This document shows positions 1 to 7,919 of a DNA stretch of 42,570 nucleotides, piece after piece. The translations under genes and the position numbers were made by a program. Source of the stretch: Thermoproteota archaeon (GTDB taxonomy: Archaea; Thermoproteota; Nitrososphaeria_A; Caldarchaeales; Calditenuaceae); contig JAUQPZ010000012.1 of the NCBI GenBank assembly GCA_030550155.1, positions 1-42,570 of the forward strand, given 5' to 3'. The stretch's first letter is position 1, and every line of letters begins with the position of its first letter. The notes under the pieces are model-generated. The model did no database searches. It was not told the origin of the DNA and worked only from the letters and a program-made list of their open reading frames with translations.

Positions 1-1329
1 CGCAAAGTAGTGAAATACCTCATAGAACCCTCGCTTCTCGAAATATCTGCCGGACGCGAAAAGCTCAAAACCTGCTATATGGATGGTTGATCTCTGCTGC
101 ACGATCCGAGCGTCATCTAGGAAGGCGTTAGCTATGAACCGTCTCGCGAAGTACTCCCAAACCACCCTTTCAATGCCGGCCCATCTATAAACGGCAGTTG
201 GATAAATTGGGGGGTGTGCGCCGTCGCTCAGCCGCCCATTCCTCGGCCTCGGGGAGACCTCCATTAATTCCTGGTTAAAGATGCCTGAGCTTGACAGTGC
301 TCTGAGCCTTTTCAAGAAGTCGAAGCCAGGTGGATACCTGTTTGTTTCCGTTCGGGGGTAGGAGAGGGTGCCGGACTGGTACAAGTGCTCCATCACCCGC
401 ATCAGTTTTATTGAAGATTGACCAGTTATCCACACCAACTCTCTGAGAGAGTCATCTGTCCGGGCAGGCAGCGGCCTCGCAACACTCACCCTTTCCTCAA
501 CGTAGCTCGCAACTCTCCCTGTATCCGAGGAAGAGATAGACTCGTAGATCCTTAGCGCTGAAGCCCTGTCCCAGAGCTCAGGCGTCTTCGCAGTAAATTC
601 TCGGTCACCATATCTTAAGACGCATGAAACGTACCAGTATTTTCTCGGCTTAAACTCTCTAATCAGCTTCTCACGTTCTACAATAAACTTGAGGCACGGA
701 GACTGGACCGGCCCCCAGCTTATTACCCCAGCCCCTGACCCCCCTCTCCTAGCAGACAGTGTGAGGAGCCTGGTGAAAGCCGCCCCGGTGAGGAGGTCAA
801 AGACTCTGCGGAGTTGGGCCTTGTGCACCCAGCCCCAGTTAAGGTCCGGCTCGAGATTCTGCCAAGCATGCACGATTTCATCATACTCGAGCGAGTTGAA
901 CCTCATTCTCCTATACTCGGCTCCATCTCCACGGACCTCCCTGTAGACCCTGAGAATCTCGAATCCTATCAGCTCCCCTTCATGGTCATTGTCGGTTGCT
1001 ACCACGAGGACGCCGTCTCCGTTTTCAGCTAATAGGTTCCTAATCCTTCTGTAAGAGCGTTCATCTGATGTGACTAGCCTGACATTCTGGGGGCTAAACA
1101 TTTCAGGTATGTCCTCTAAACGCCATTTGCTGAACCGCTCCATAAGGTCGCAGTCCATCAAGTGCCCACTCACACTAGTGATGAGAGCGTTGGCCCCGAG
1201 CCTTCTCAAAACTCTTAGCAGGGCCTCAGCGACAGACTTCTTCTCCGCAACCACAACGTACCGCCGCAACTGGTCTGAATCACAGACCTCCTGCTCGGCT
1301 ATTAATCTCGCGAGCACTGTCACATTCAT
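1..1329 (-). CDS. Type IA DNA topoisomerase (TopA/Top3-like), 3' end beyond window
   Basis: Relaxes or decatenates DNA by cutting one strand through a 5'-phosphotyrosine link. The frame is open from an ATG at 1327-1329 to the window edge (443 codons), so the C-terminus is missing. The TOPRIM domain occupies about residues 24-130, with the E29-K-K-S motif and the acidic triad D113/D115/E117 in TDNDHEGE. The motif SWGPVQSP lies near residue 204. The catalytic tyrosine is Y324 in SYPRTET, and DGAHPPIYPT follows later, all in family order. Whether it is a TopA or Top3 type, and whether it carries zinc fingers, cannot be told from this part. It is divergent from RNase HI with only 28 nt between the start codons, and I see no clear TATA box for either gene. 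Confidence 0.92.
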   Translation of the reverse strand, partial: MNVTVLARLIAEQEVCDSDQLRRYVVVAEKKSVAEALLRVLRRLGANALITSVSGHLMDCDLMERFSKWRLEDIPEMFSPQNVRLVTSDERSYRRIRNLLAENGDGVLVVATDNDHEGELIGFEILRVYREVRGDGAEYRRMRFNSLEYDEIVHAWQNLEPDLNWGWVHKAQLRRVFDLLTGAAFTRLLTLSARRGGSGAGVISWGPVQSPCLKFIVEREKLIREFKPRKYWYVSCVLRYGDREFTAKTPELWDRASALRIYESISSSDTGRVASYVEERVSVARPLPARTDDSLRELVWITGQSSIKLMRVMEHLYQSGTLSYPRTETNRYPPGFDFLKRLRALSSSGIFNQELMEVSPRPRNGRLSDGAHPPIYPTAVYRWAGIERVVWEYFARRFIANAFLDDARIVQQRSTIHIAGFELFASGRYFEKRGFYEVFHYFA

Positions 1330-1357
1330 TAGCGGGCTCCAGAGGTTTCTAAGCGGA

Positions 1358-1789
1358 ATGGGGGGAGAAGAGGCCTGCGAGGCCTACATAGACGGAGCAT
1401 CCAGAGGAAACCCCGGACCAGCCTCCTACAGCTACGTCCTAAGGATAGGCGGAAAAGTAATCAAAGGCTCCGGATACCTCGGGCGCGCAACCAACAACTT
1501 CGCCGAGTATCAGGCGCTTATTCACTGCCTGAGGAAGGCTCTGAGGCTGGGCTGTAAGCGGCTTACAGTCTACAGCGATAGCCAGCTACTGGTTAGGCAG
1601 TTGCTCGGCGAGTATAGGGTGAGGGATGGAACTCTCCAGGGGCTTCATGAGGAGGTGAGAAAGCTTAGTAAGCTTCTCCCTCAATTCGAGGTAAGGCATA
1701 TACCTCGTGAGAAAAACCTGGAGGCTAATAACCTCGCGCAGGAGGCGATTGCCCGCGCCGCTAAGTTGAAGCGTAGAGAGATGAGGTAA
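1358..1789 (+). CDS. rnhA: Ribonuclease HI family protein
   Basis: Expected to degrade the RNA strand of RNA-DNA hybrids (R-loops, primers). The 143-residue protein is a single RNase H fold. D12 in YIDGASRGNPGP, E50 in NNFAEYQAL and D74 in VYSDSQLL are three of the four metal-binding acids. The fourth position, normally Asp in the N-x-x-A-D-x-L-A motif, reads N124 (NLEANNLA), which is unusual. The frame extends 96 codons further upstream, but homology begins only after the ATG at 1358, and the upstream part is antisense to the topoisomerase gene. The divergent topoisomerase neighbour fits a joint role in R-loop control, which is an inference. Confidence 0.9.
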   Translation: MGGEEACEAYIDGASRGNPGPASYSYVLRIGGKVIKGSGYLGRATNNFAEYQALIHCLRKALRLGCKRLTVYSDSQLLVRQLLGEYRVRDGTLQGLHEEVRKLSKLLPQFEVRHIPREKNLEANNLAQEAIARAAKLKRREMR

Positions 1790-1798
1790 AAATAATGC

Positions 1799-2194
1799 AT
1801 GAGGGATGTAAAGGTCATGAAGAAATACGTCATAGGCGCAACAGATGTAAAGATAGTGTCGCTAGGACTCACCATTTATAGAGACTATCTGCTTGAGCTG
1901 GCGCGGAGATTCCTCTCGGGGTACAACGTGGATGTCAAGGTTAAGGAGGCAGTTCACCGCGAGGTAGAGGCGCTGGAGAAGGTTTTGAGGGAAATAAATC
2001 CTGAAACGGAATTTATTCTAAGGGACCCTGATGAGGCGACCAAAAGGCTAATGCTAAACGCCTGCGAAATCTTCGACGGAGTATTCCAAGTCGCCAAGAA
2101 AAGAGTGTTTCAGGGAATCGATATACGTGAAATTGACTATCTGGAGAAGCGGTTGAGAGCTCTCAAAGAGTCACCGATACTCTTAGAGGTTTAA
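1799..2194 (+). CDS. Conserved-looking hypothetical protein, 131 aa
   Basis: I do not recognise the family. The protein is mostly charged and helical in appearance, with no signal peptide, membrane segment or Cys pair. The centre (about residues 45-75) is rich in Glu/Lys/Arg and may be a long helix. The first in-frame ATG is at 1799; a second at 1817 is preceded by AAAGG and may be the real start, giving 125 residues beginning MKKYVIGATD. It follows rnhA by 9 nt and probably shares its transcript. It ends 8 nt before the stop of convergent moaA. Codon use looks like its neighbours. Confidence 0.7.
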   Translation: MRDVKVMKKYVIGATDVKIVSLGLTIYRDYLLELARRFLSGYNVDVKVKEAVHREVEALEKVLREINPETEFILRDPDEATKRLMLNACEIFDGVFQVAKKRVFQGIDIREIDYLEKRLRALKESPILLEV

Positions 2195-2202
2195 CACATC
2201 GA

Positions 2203-3210
2203 TCAGCCGCCGACAGTGTGCATCGGCCTCACGTGGCTTGGCATCTTGTTTCGCATGAGCAGGGTCTCGACTCCGCTGAATTTTTGCTTAAATGCGTGTT
2301 TGATGAAGTCGGCAATCTGTTGGTCGGAGGCACCATTCCTCAAGAGGGGCTTCAAGTCATACTCGTCCCTGCTAAACAGGCAAGGCACAACCTTCCCATC
2401 GGCCTTAATCCTTATCCTATCGCAGTCTGAGCAGAAAGGATCTGACATAGAAGATATAACGCCTATCTCTCCAACCTCTGTGTCCCTGAAGCCGAAGTAT
2501 TTAGCGGTCGACCCTGCCTCCCGAGGCTTCTGATAGAGTTCGTAGCTCTCTAATAATGACTCGATTATTTCCTTGGCTGTCACGACCTTATCATAGTTCC
2601 AGAGCCTCTCTCCGTCGAAGGGCATAAACTCGATGAATCTAACCGTGATTCCTGTTCTCCTAGACAGTTCAGCGAAATCGACGAGCTCATCATCATTACA
2701 GCCCCTGATTATCACCGCATTTATCTTCACGTTTAGGCCGGCGTTAAGCGCCGCCTTTATGCCGCTCATCACACGGTTAAACACGCCTTTAAACCCGACG
2801 ACCTCTTCAAATCTCTCAGGCTTCAGGCTGTGAAGGCTCACGGTTACGCTTCTCAACCCGGCGGAGGCAAGCCTCGCCGCGAAGATGGACAGGTAGAAGC
2901 CGTTCGTTGTCATAGAAACCCCCTCCACACGGGGGATGGAGGATATGGACTTGACGAGCTCGTCGACACCCTTTCTGACGAGAGGCTCACCCCCGGTCAG
3001 CCTCACGCGCGAAACACCCATCGAGGCCAGAATTCTCACGACTCGCGTTATCTCCTCAAAGCTAAGAATCTCCTCCTGCGGTAGCCAGACCGGCTCCTTC
3101 GGCATACAGAAGCTGCATCGGAAATTACACCTATCGGTCACAGATATCCTTGCCTTTCTGGCGACACGCCCATATCCGTCGACGAGCCGAGCCAAATACC
3201 TGCTACTCAC
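2203..3210 (-). CDS. moaA: GTP 3',8-cyclase MoaA (molybdenum cofactor biosynthesis)
   Basis: Radical-SAM enzyme that rearranges GTP in the first step of molybdopterin/tungstopterin synthesis. The SAM-binding [4Fe-4S] motif CNFRCSFC uses C28, C32 and C35. The second cluster ligands C260, C263 and C277 surround the DRIRI segment, and the protein ends in the GG that MoaA requires. At 335 aa the length is normal. The listed GTG start at 3210 lies only 14 nt from the TATA box at 3224-3232. A TTG at 3195 (MARLVDGYGR) fits both TATA spacing and family N-termini better. No other moa gene is in the window, so the rest of the pathway lies elsewhere. Confidence 0.95.
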   Translation of the reverse strand: MSSRYLARLVDGYGRVARKARISVTDRCNFRCSFCMPKEPVWLPQEEILSFEEITRVVRILASMGVSRVRLTGGEPLVRKGVDELVKSISSIPRVEGVSMTTNGFYLSIFAARLASAGLRSVTVSLHSLKPERFEEVVGFKGVFNRVMSGIKAALNAGLNVKINAVIIRGCNDDELVDFAELSRRTGITVRFIEFMPFDGERLWNYDKVVTAKEIIESLLESYELYQKPREAGSTAKYFGFRDTEVGEIGVISSMSDPFCSDCDRIRIKADGKVVPCLFSRDEYDLKPLLRNGASDQQIADFIKHAFKQKFSGVETLLMRNKMPSHVRPMHTVGG

Positions 3211-3223
3211 TTCTGAGGGCAGG

Positions 3224-3232
3224 TTATATAAA
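3224..3232. promoter_or_regulatory. Near-palindromic TATA box between moaA and psmA
   Basis: TTATATAAA is almost self-complementary. On the minus strand it predicts a transcription start near 3202 for moaA. On the plus strand it predicts a start near 3254, at the foot of the hairpin at 3252-3278 and far from psmA, which has its own box near 3358-3366. Confidence 0.55.
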
Positions 3233-3251
3233 CGTCACATCTCTAGCCACT

Positions 3252-3340
3252 GCTGATGGAGAAGTGATGCAAATCAGCCTTTGGGCGCTGGCCGGGTACC
3301 TTGTCTCCTAAACCCTCACCTTAGATGGGCTGAGGATGTG
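3252..3340 (+). ncRNA. Possible structured small RNA or leader between moaA and psmA
   Basis: This non-coding stretch contains two perfect short stems: GCTGAT (3252-3257) with ATCAGC (3273-3278), and CCTCA (3314-3318) with TGAGG (3331-3335). A plus-strand TATA box at 3224-3232 would start a transcript at about 3254. The sequence GTGATGC at 3264 resembles a C box by one mismatch, but a full C/D set is not present. It may be a sRNA or just spacer; strand and ends are guesses. Confidence 0.25.
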
Positions 3341-3401
3341 TGGGTTAAGTTAAGATACATTTAAACGATGCCATTTGACGTTAAAAACATAGGTGGTGTG
3401 A

Positions 3402-4130
3402 TTGGCTGCTCTCGGTATGGCTGGTGCTTATGACAGAGCGATTACTGTTTTCTCGCCTCAGGGCCGTCTGTACCAAGTTGAGTACGCGCTAGAGACGGTT
3501 AAGTCTGGGTCAACCGCTGTCGGTCTCTGCGTCAATGAGGGAGTCGTACTCGCGGTGGAGGAGAGGGCCTACAGCAGGCTTCAGAACCCGGGCTACTCTC
3601 AGAAGCTCTTTCAGATTGACGAACACGTAGGGGCTGCGAGCTCCGGCTTGATCTCTGATGCCAGAATCCTTGTGGACAGCGCTCGCGTTTATGCCCAGAT
3701 CTATCGCCTCACATATGATGAGGCTCCGACTGTTGAGACGATAGCCAAGAGGGTGGGGGACACTATGCAGCTTTACACGCAGCACGCTGGAGTGAGGCCC
3801 TTTGGTGTTGCACTACTGATAGGCGGAGTGAACAAGGATGGGCCCAGCCTCTTCTATACAGAGCCGAGCGGCGTAGTGATGGAGTATCGGGGATGGTCGA
3901 TTGGTAGAGGTGGTGATAAGGTAAAAGAGATCCTTGAAAACCTCTATAGGCCAGACCTCACCTTAGAAGAGGCCAAGCGCCTGTGCGTCAGGTCGCTGGT
4001 CCAAAGCATCGAGAAGACGGATGAGAAATGGTCGGCGAAACTCGTAGTCATACCAACAAGCACTAGACTCTACACACCAATAAGTCAAGAAGAAGTAAAC
4101 AGGCTCGTAGAAGAAGCGTTGAAGAGCTAA
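3402..4130 (+). CDS. psmA: Proteasome alpha subunit
   Basis: Forms the outer rings of the 20S proteasome that gate substrate entry. The N-terminus carries the alpha signature YDRAITVFSPQGRLYQVEYA, which is specific to alpha rather than beta subunits. At 242 aa the length is normal and no catalytic Thr is expected. The TTG start is supported by AGGTGGTG at 3391-3398 and a TATA box near 3358-3366; an ATG at 3417 is the alternative. It heads the conserved archaeal series psmA-SBDS-rrp4-rrp41-rrp42, linking protein and RNA turnover. The beta subunit is not in the window. Confidence 0.97.
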   Translation: MAALGMAGAYDRAITVFSPQGRLYQVEYALETVKSGSTAVGLCVNEGVVLAVEERAYSRLQNPGYSQKLFQIDEHVGAASSGLISDARILVDSARVYAQIYRLTYDEAPTVETIAKRVGDTMQLYTQHAGVRPFGVALLIGGVNKDGPSLFYTEPSGVVMEYRGWSIGRGGDKVKEILENLYRPDLTLEEAKRLCVRSLVQSIEKTDEKWSAKLVVIPTSTRLYTPISQEEVNRLVEEALKS

Positions 4131-4142
4131 GGCAGCCAAGAG

Positions 4143-4150
4143 TATAAATA
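4143..4150 (+). promoter_or_regulatory. TATA box of the SBDS-exosome operon
   Basis: TATAAATA is centred about 32 nt before the TTG start of SBDS, predicting an RNA start near 4173 and a leader of about 6 nt. The exosome genes can therefore be transcribed without psmA. Confidence 0.6.
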
Positions 4151-4178
4151 CCCATCATTCACTTAGGTTGTCTAGACA

Positions 4179-4877
4179 TTGAGCAAGAGATATACTGTTG
4201 CGAGAGTCACAAAAGGCGGGACGACTTATGAAATACTTGTGGACCCGGATAATGCTTTGAAGGTTAAGATGGGTGCCGACTTGCCTCCCTCAAAATTCCT
4301 AATCTATGAGGAGGTTTATCGAGACTCGAAGAAGGGAATCCGGGCCAATAGCAACGAGCTCCAAAAATCCTTTGGCACGACAAATATTCAGGAAATAGCG
4401 CTGAAGATATTGAAGGAGGGGGAGCTCCAGATCACTTCAGAGCAGAGGAGGAGGCTCATAGATGAGAAGAAGCGCCAGATAATTGATTTTCTCAGCAAGC
4501 ACGCTATAGACCCGAGGACGAACACGCCAATTCCTCCACAGAGGCTAGAGTTATCTTTGGAGGAGGCGGGAGTCTCGATTGACCCGTTCATTGACGCCAA
4601 AAAGCAAGTTCCGAAGATTCTGGAGAAGCTTAAGATGGTTTTGCCCTTGAAGGTTGGACTGGCTATATTCTTGGTCAGGGTCCCTAACGAGGCTCAGCCG
4701 GTCGTGTACAGAAATCTGAGATCGGTTGGCAAGATATTGAAGGAGGAGTGGGCGCAGGACGGGTGGTGGAGGTGCGAGCTTGAAGCACCTGCCGGCATGA
4801 TCACAGAGTTGGTAGAGCTTATCAACAAGTATACTTCGGGGAAGGGGGAAGTGAAGCCGGAAGGTGAGGGGAGATGA
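4179..4877 (+). CDS. Ribosome maturation protein SDO1 homologue (SBDS family)
   Basis: In eukaryotes SBDS works with EFL1 to release the anti-association factor eIF6 from 60S subunits; archaeal homologues are thought to act in large-subunit maturation and also contact the exosome. The N-terminal FYSH domain (about 1-90) includes the segment with GIRANSNELQKSFGT. It is followed by a helical domain containing DEKKRQIIDFLSKHAIDPRT and a ferredoxin-like C-terminal domain. The length of 232 aa is typical. The TTG start is set by the upstream TATA box. The stop overlaps the rrp4 ATG by 4 nt. Confidence 0.96.
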   Translation: MSKRYTVARVTKGGTTYEILVDPDNALKVKMGADLPPSKFLIYEEVYRDSKKGIRANSNELQKSFGTTNIQEIALKILKEGELQITSEQRRRLIDEKKRQIIDFLSKHAIDPRTNTPIPPQRLELSLEEAGVSIDPFIDAKKQVPKILEKLKMVLPLKVGLAIFLVRVPNEAQPVVYRNLRSVGKILKEEWAQDGWWRCELEAPAGMITELVELINKYTSGKGEVKPEGEGR

Positions 4878-5548
4878 CGATTCATATCCGTGAACGGGAT
4901 ATCGTGACGCCGGGGCAGATACTCTCAGATGAGCCGAGAACCGCAGGCGCGTATACTTACGTCTTGAATGGTAAGGTCTATGCAGCGTTGGCTGGAGTCG
5001 TCCAGCTTAAGGACTCAAAGATCAATATTCTGCCTGGGAAGGCGCCCTACAAGCCCAGCGAGGGTGACTCGGTGGTGGGGATAATAATTGACTCTAAGCC
5101 GAGTAACTTCGAGGTTGACCTGGGCTGGCACTTAGTAGGTTTTCTTCATAACCCGCGGCAGCGGTCGCGGCTTAGGCTCCAGATCGGCGACGTGGTATAC
5201 ACGGAGGTCAGATACTCGGGAATTAGGGGGGTCTTCCTCGAGGGGGGGCAGAGGCTCATTAAGATTGACCGCGGCCTCCTGATTCGAATTAGCCCCGTGA
5301 AGATTCCGAGAATAATTGGAAAGCGTGGAAGCATGTTAAACACTTTAACAAGTGAGAGTGGCTGTAAGCTTTATGTTGGTAGGAATGGATTGATAGCGAT
5401 AATCGGCGACAGCCCGGAGAAAGAGCTTGCGGTGGCCTCGGCTATAAGAATGATTGAGGAGGAAACACATATACCCGGACTAACTGAGAGGGTTACTAGC
5501 CATCTCAGGAAGAAGATGATTGGGGGTGAGATTGTTGGAGAAGGCTGA
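4874..5548 (+). CDS. rrp4: Exosome RNA-binding cap subunit Rrp4
   Basis: One of the S1/KH proteins that cap the archaeal exosome and feed RNA into the Rrp41/Rrp42 ring. An N-terminal domain ([11 protein letters not shown]) is followed by an S1 domain at about residues 60-130 and a KH domain from about 140 with the [10 protein letters not shown] loop (I-x-x-x-G-x-x-G type). The length is 224 aa, usual for the family. It overlaps SBDS by ATGA at its start and rrp41 at its end, which suggests coupled translation. No Csl4 gene is seen in the window. Confidence 0.96.
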   Translation: MTIHIRERDIVTPGQILSDEPRTAGAYTYVLNGKVYAALAGVVQLKDSKINILPGKAPYKPSEGDSVVGIIIDSKPSNFEVDLGWHLVGFLHNPRQRSRLRLQIGDVVYTEVRYSGIRGVFLEGGQRLIKIDRGLLIRISPVKIPRIIGKRGSMLNTLTSESGCKLYVGRNGLIAIIGDSPEKELAVASAIRMIEEETHIPGLTERVTSHLRKKMIGGEIVGEG

Positions 5549-6272
5549 GCAGAGGCTGATTACTGAGGACGGCAGAAGAGTGGACGGCAGGGGGCTTGAC
5601 GAGATGAGGCCCGTAAAGATTGAGGCAGGCGTCCTCGATAGAAGTGATGGCTCGGCATACATAGAGATGGGTAAGACGAAGATTTACGCCGCCGTCTACG
5701 GCCCTAAGGAGGCACATCCACGCCACCTCGCACAGCCCCACAAAGCAATTCTGAACTGCCGCTACCACATGGCCTCCTTCAGCGTCGAGGGTAGAAAGGC
5801 TCCGGGAATGACCAGGAGAGAGATTGAGCTGAGTAAGGTTATTCGTCAAGCGCTTGAGAGCGTAGTTATCCTTGAAGAATTCCCCCGCTCCGCAATAGAC
5901 ATCTTCATCGAGGTAATACAGGCTGACGCCGGAACCCGAACCGCAGGGGTCACCGCAGCATCGCTAGCATTGGCAGACGCAGGTATCCCGATTCTCGACC
6001 TCTGCCCAGGTATAGCTGTGGGGAAGGTGGAGGGCAGAATAGTCCTTGATCCCAGCGAGGAGGAGGACAAGAAGGGCGAGGCAGATATGCCCGTCGCCAT
6101 GGCGCCGAGACTTGACTCAATTGTGCTACTACAGCTTAATGGGAGGTTGAGAAGTGAGGAGTTCAGGGAGGCGCTTCTCCTCGCCAAAAAAGGCATCAAC
6201 GTTCTCTATGAGCTCCAGAGAAAGGCTCTCTCTAAGAAGTTCGCGAGCTTCAGCCCTATGGATGAGGAGTGA
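5520..6272 (+). CDS. rrp41: Exosome catalytic subunit Rrp41
   Basis: RNase PH-fold subunit that carries phosphorolytic 3'-5' RNase activity in the archaeal exosome hexamer. It shows [13 protein letters not shown] near the N-terminus, [11 protein letters not shown] for RNA/phosphate contacts, [10 protein letters not shown], and EADMPVAM with the catalytic Asp. The start is uncertain: in-frame TTG 5520, GTG 5526, TTG 5532 and TTG 5535 are all possible. GGGGGTGAG at 5522-5530 looks like a ribosome-binding site for 5535, which would leave a shorter overlap with rrp4. The longest form, 250 aa, is listed. Confidence 0.96.
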   Translation: MGVRLLEKAEQRLITEDGRRVDGRGLDEMRPVKIEAGVLDRSDGSAYIEMGKTKIYAAVYGPKEAHPRHLAQPHKAILNCRYHMASFSVEGRKAPGMTRREIELSKVIRQALESVVILEEFPRSAIDIFIEVIQADAGTRTAGVTAASLALADAGIPILDLCPGIAVGKVEGRIVLDPSEEEDKKGEADMPVAMAPRLDSIVLLQLNGRLRSEEFREALLLAKKGINVLYELQRKALSKKFASFSPMDEE

Positions 6273-6278
6273 GACCTC

Positions 6279-7115
6279 ATGTATAGGATTGGAACCAAGC
6301 CCTACCCCACCAAAATAATGCACGACAAGCTCTACGAGCTTATACTGCGCGGTGAGAGGCTTGACGGGAGAAGACCCTATGACTATCGCACTATCGAGAT
6401 CAAGACCTCGATCATTGAGAAGACGGATGGCTCGGCCCTAGTCAACTTGGGAGGGACGAAGATTATTGCAGGCGTCAAAACAAGTTTAGGTCAGCCCTAC
6501 CCAGACACACCAGAGCAGGGCAACATAGTCGTGAACGCCGAGCTATTACCTCTCGCTTCAAGTTTCTTCGAGCCCGGCCCACCAGACGAGAAGGCCATAG
6601 AGCTTGCCAGGGTTGTCGATAGATGTATCAGAGAGTCGAAGATGCTTGACCTTGAAAAGATTGTATACATTCCGGGCAGGACGGTTCTCGTGGTGTACAT
6701 CGATGTATACGTCTTGGATTATGACGGCAACTATTTCGACCCTGCGGTGCTGGCATCTGTGGCCGCACTCGCCACGGCGAAGATACCGGTCTACGAGGTT
6801 AGGGACGGTGAGGTCGTCTTAAGCCATGAAGCGAAGACAAGCCTGCCCATCCGCAGATTTCCTGTCTCCGTGACCATTGGTCTGCTGGGAGACAAGATAA
6901 TCGTGGACCCGACATCTCTGGAGGAGTCTGCAATAGACACTTCAATAGTTCTTGGATGGTCTCAGGAGGACGAAGTAGCTGCTATTCAAAAAAACCTTCA
7001 AGGCCTCATCAGCTTTAACGTCATGGATGAGATAATACGCGTCTCTAAGGAGAAGGCAAATGAGTTGAGGACTAGGCTTATGGAGGCCGTTGGTCGTGTG
7101 GGAATAGAGCCTTAG
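6279..7115 (+). CDS. rrp42: Exosome non-catalytic ring subunit Rrp42
   Basis: RNase PH-fold partner of Rrp41 that lacks its own active site but shapes the RNA channel. Typical segments are ERLDGRRPYDYR, TDGSALVNLGGTKIIAGVK, and FFEPGPPDEKAIELARVVDR. The Asp-rich catalytic motif of Rrp41 is replaced by DPTSLEESAIDTS, as expected. The length of 278 aa is normal. It starts 6 nt after rrp41 with GAGGAGTGAG just upstream as a ribosome-binding site, and closes the exosome set before L37Ae. Confidence 0.96.
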   Translation: MYRIGTKPYPTKIMHDKLYELILRGERLDGRRPYDYRTIEIKTSIIEKTDGSALVNLGGTKIIAGVKTSLGQPYPDTPEQGNIVVNAELLPLASSFFEPGPPDEKAIELARVVDRCIRESKMLDLEKIVYIPGRTVLVVYIDVYVLDYDGNYFDPAVLASVAALATAKIPVYEVRDGEVVLSHEAKTSLPIRRFPVSVTIGLLGDKIIVDPTSLEESAIDTSIVLGWSQEDEVAAIQKNLQGLISFNVMDEIIRVSKEKANELRTRLMEAVGRVGIEP

Positions 7116-7193
7116 GAGCCGCAGATTTGGCTCGAGCTCCTCTGCGATGGATATATAGGTTAGATTTGTCGATCATGTTGCAGGTTAAGAGAT

Positions 7194-7412
7194 ATGAGGG
7201 CGGGTGTAGGTGTAACTAAGAGGTTTGGCGCAAGATACGGCTCTAGGCTGAGAAAGAAGGTGGAAGAGATAGAGCTCGAGCAGAGAGCCTTAAACGTTTG
7301 CGAAAAATGTGGGAAAAAGGCCGTGAGAAGGGTCTCGGTAGGAGTCTGGGAGTGTAGGAAGTGCGGCTACAAGTTCGCCGCCGGAGCCTGGTCGCCGAGA
7401 CTGACCAGCTGA
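7194..7412 (+). CDS. rpl37ae: Large ribosomal subunit protein L37Ae (eL43)
   Basis: Small zinc-ribbon protein of the large subunit. The 72-residue sequence has the CEKCG...CRKCGY pair of Cys motifs and the basic N-terminus VTKRFGARYGSRLRKKV. An ATATATAG box near 7151 predicts an RNA start about 14 nt before the ATG, so it may be transcribed on its own as well as with the exosome genes. In many archaea rpoP follows; here the next gene is prefoldin beta and no rpoP is seen. Confidence 0.95.
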   Translation: MRAGVGVTKRFGARYGSRLRKKVEEIELEQRALNVCEKCGKKAVRRVSVGVWECRKCGYKFAAGAWSPRLTS

Positions 7413-7494
7413 GCCTGGTCTCTTGCCGCCGCTCAGCACTTCTTGAGTAATGTTTTAATTTAGCTGTGGGGACTCTGAGCACGGTGATTTACGA

Positions 7495-7851
7495 TTGTCC
7501 ACTGGACAGGTGCCGCCGAGCATCCAACAACAAGTCGCGAGGCTACAGCAGCTCCAGCAGACGCTCAGCGTGATATTGGCCGAGAAGCAGAGGCTTCAGT
7601 CTGAGCTTGAGGAGATTAACCAAGCCCTTGAAGAGCTTGGCAAAAGCCCGGAAGACATAGCTGTTTACAAGGCCGTGGGCCCTATACTTGTCCAGACAAC
7701 CAGGGAGAAGGTTGTAAGCGAGCTCTCAGAGAAGCGGGACCTGAATGACACAAGGCTCAAGGTAATCGAGAAGCAAGAGGGCCGTACGAGGTCTCAGCTC
7801 GAGGCCCTACAGAAGGAGCTCCAGAGCCTGCTTGGCCAGCGAGGAGAGTAG
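7495..7851 (+). CDS. pfdB: Prefoldin beta subunit
   Basis: Subunit of the jellyfish-shaped chaperone that passes unfolded proteins to the thermosome. It consists of two long coiled coils (about residues 8-45 and 80-115) joined by a short beta segment containing VYKAVGPILVQTTRE, the family hallmark. The length of 118 aa is typical. The start is TTG, preceded by GGTGAT and a TTTTAATTTA box at 7453-7462. It follows L37Ae in the conserved exosome neighbourhood. The alpha subunit is elsewhere. Confidence 0.94.
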   Translation: MSTGQVPPSIQQQVARLQQLQQTLSVILAEKQRLQSELEEINQALEELGKSPEDIAVYKAVGPILVQTTREKVVSELSEKRDLNDTRLKVIEKQEGRTRSQLEALQKELQSLLGQRGE

Positions 7852-7919
7852 TTAGACGGTATTGAGATAGCGTTGCTTGGTAAGGTTATCAAGTTGGCCC
7901 GCCCTATCATTTGTAGGAG

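Noticed and set aside
5505-6199. Long minus-strand open frames opposite rrp41 (114 and 117 codons).
   Set aside because: They lie wholly within rrp41 on the other strand, are rich in Ser, Leu and Pro as antisense frames of this composition usually are, and match no family.
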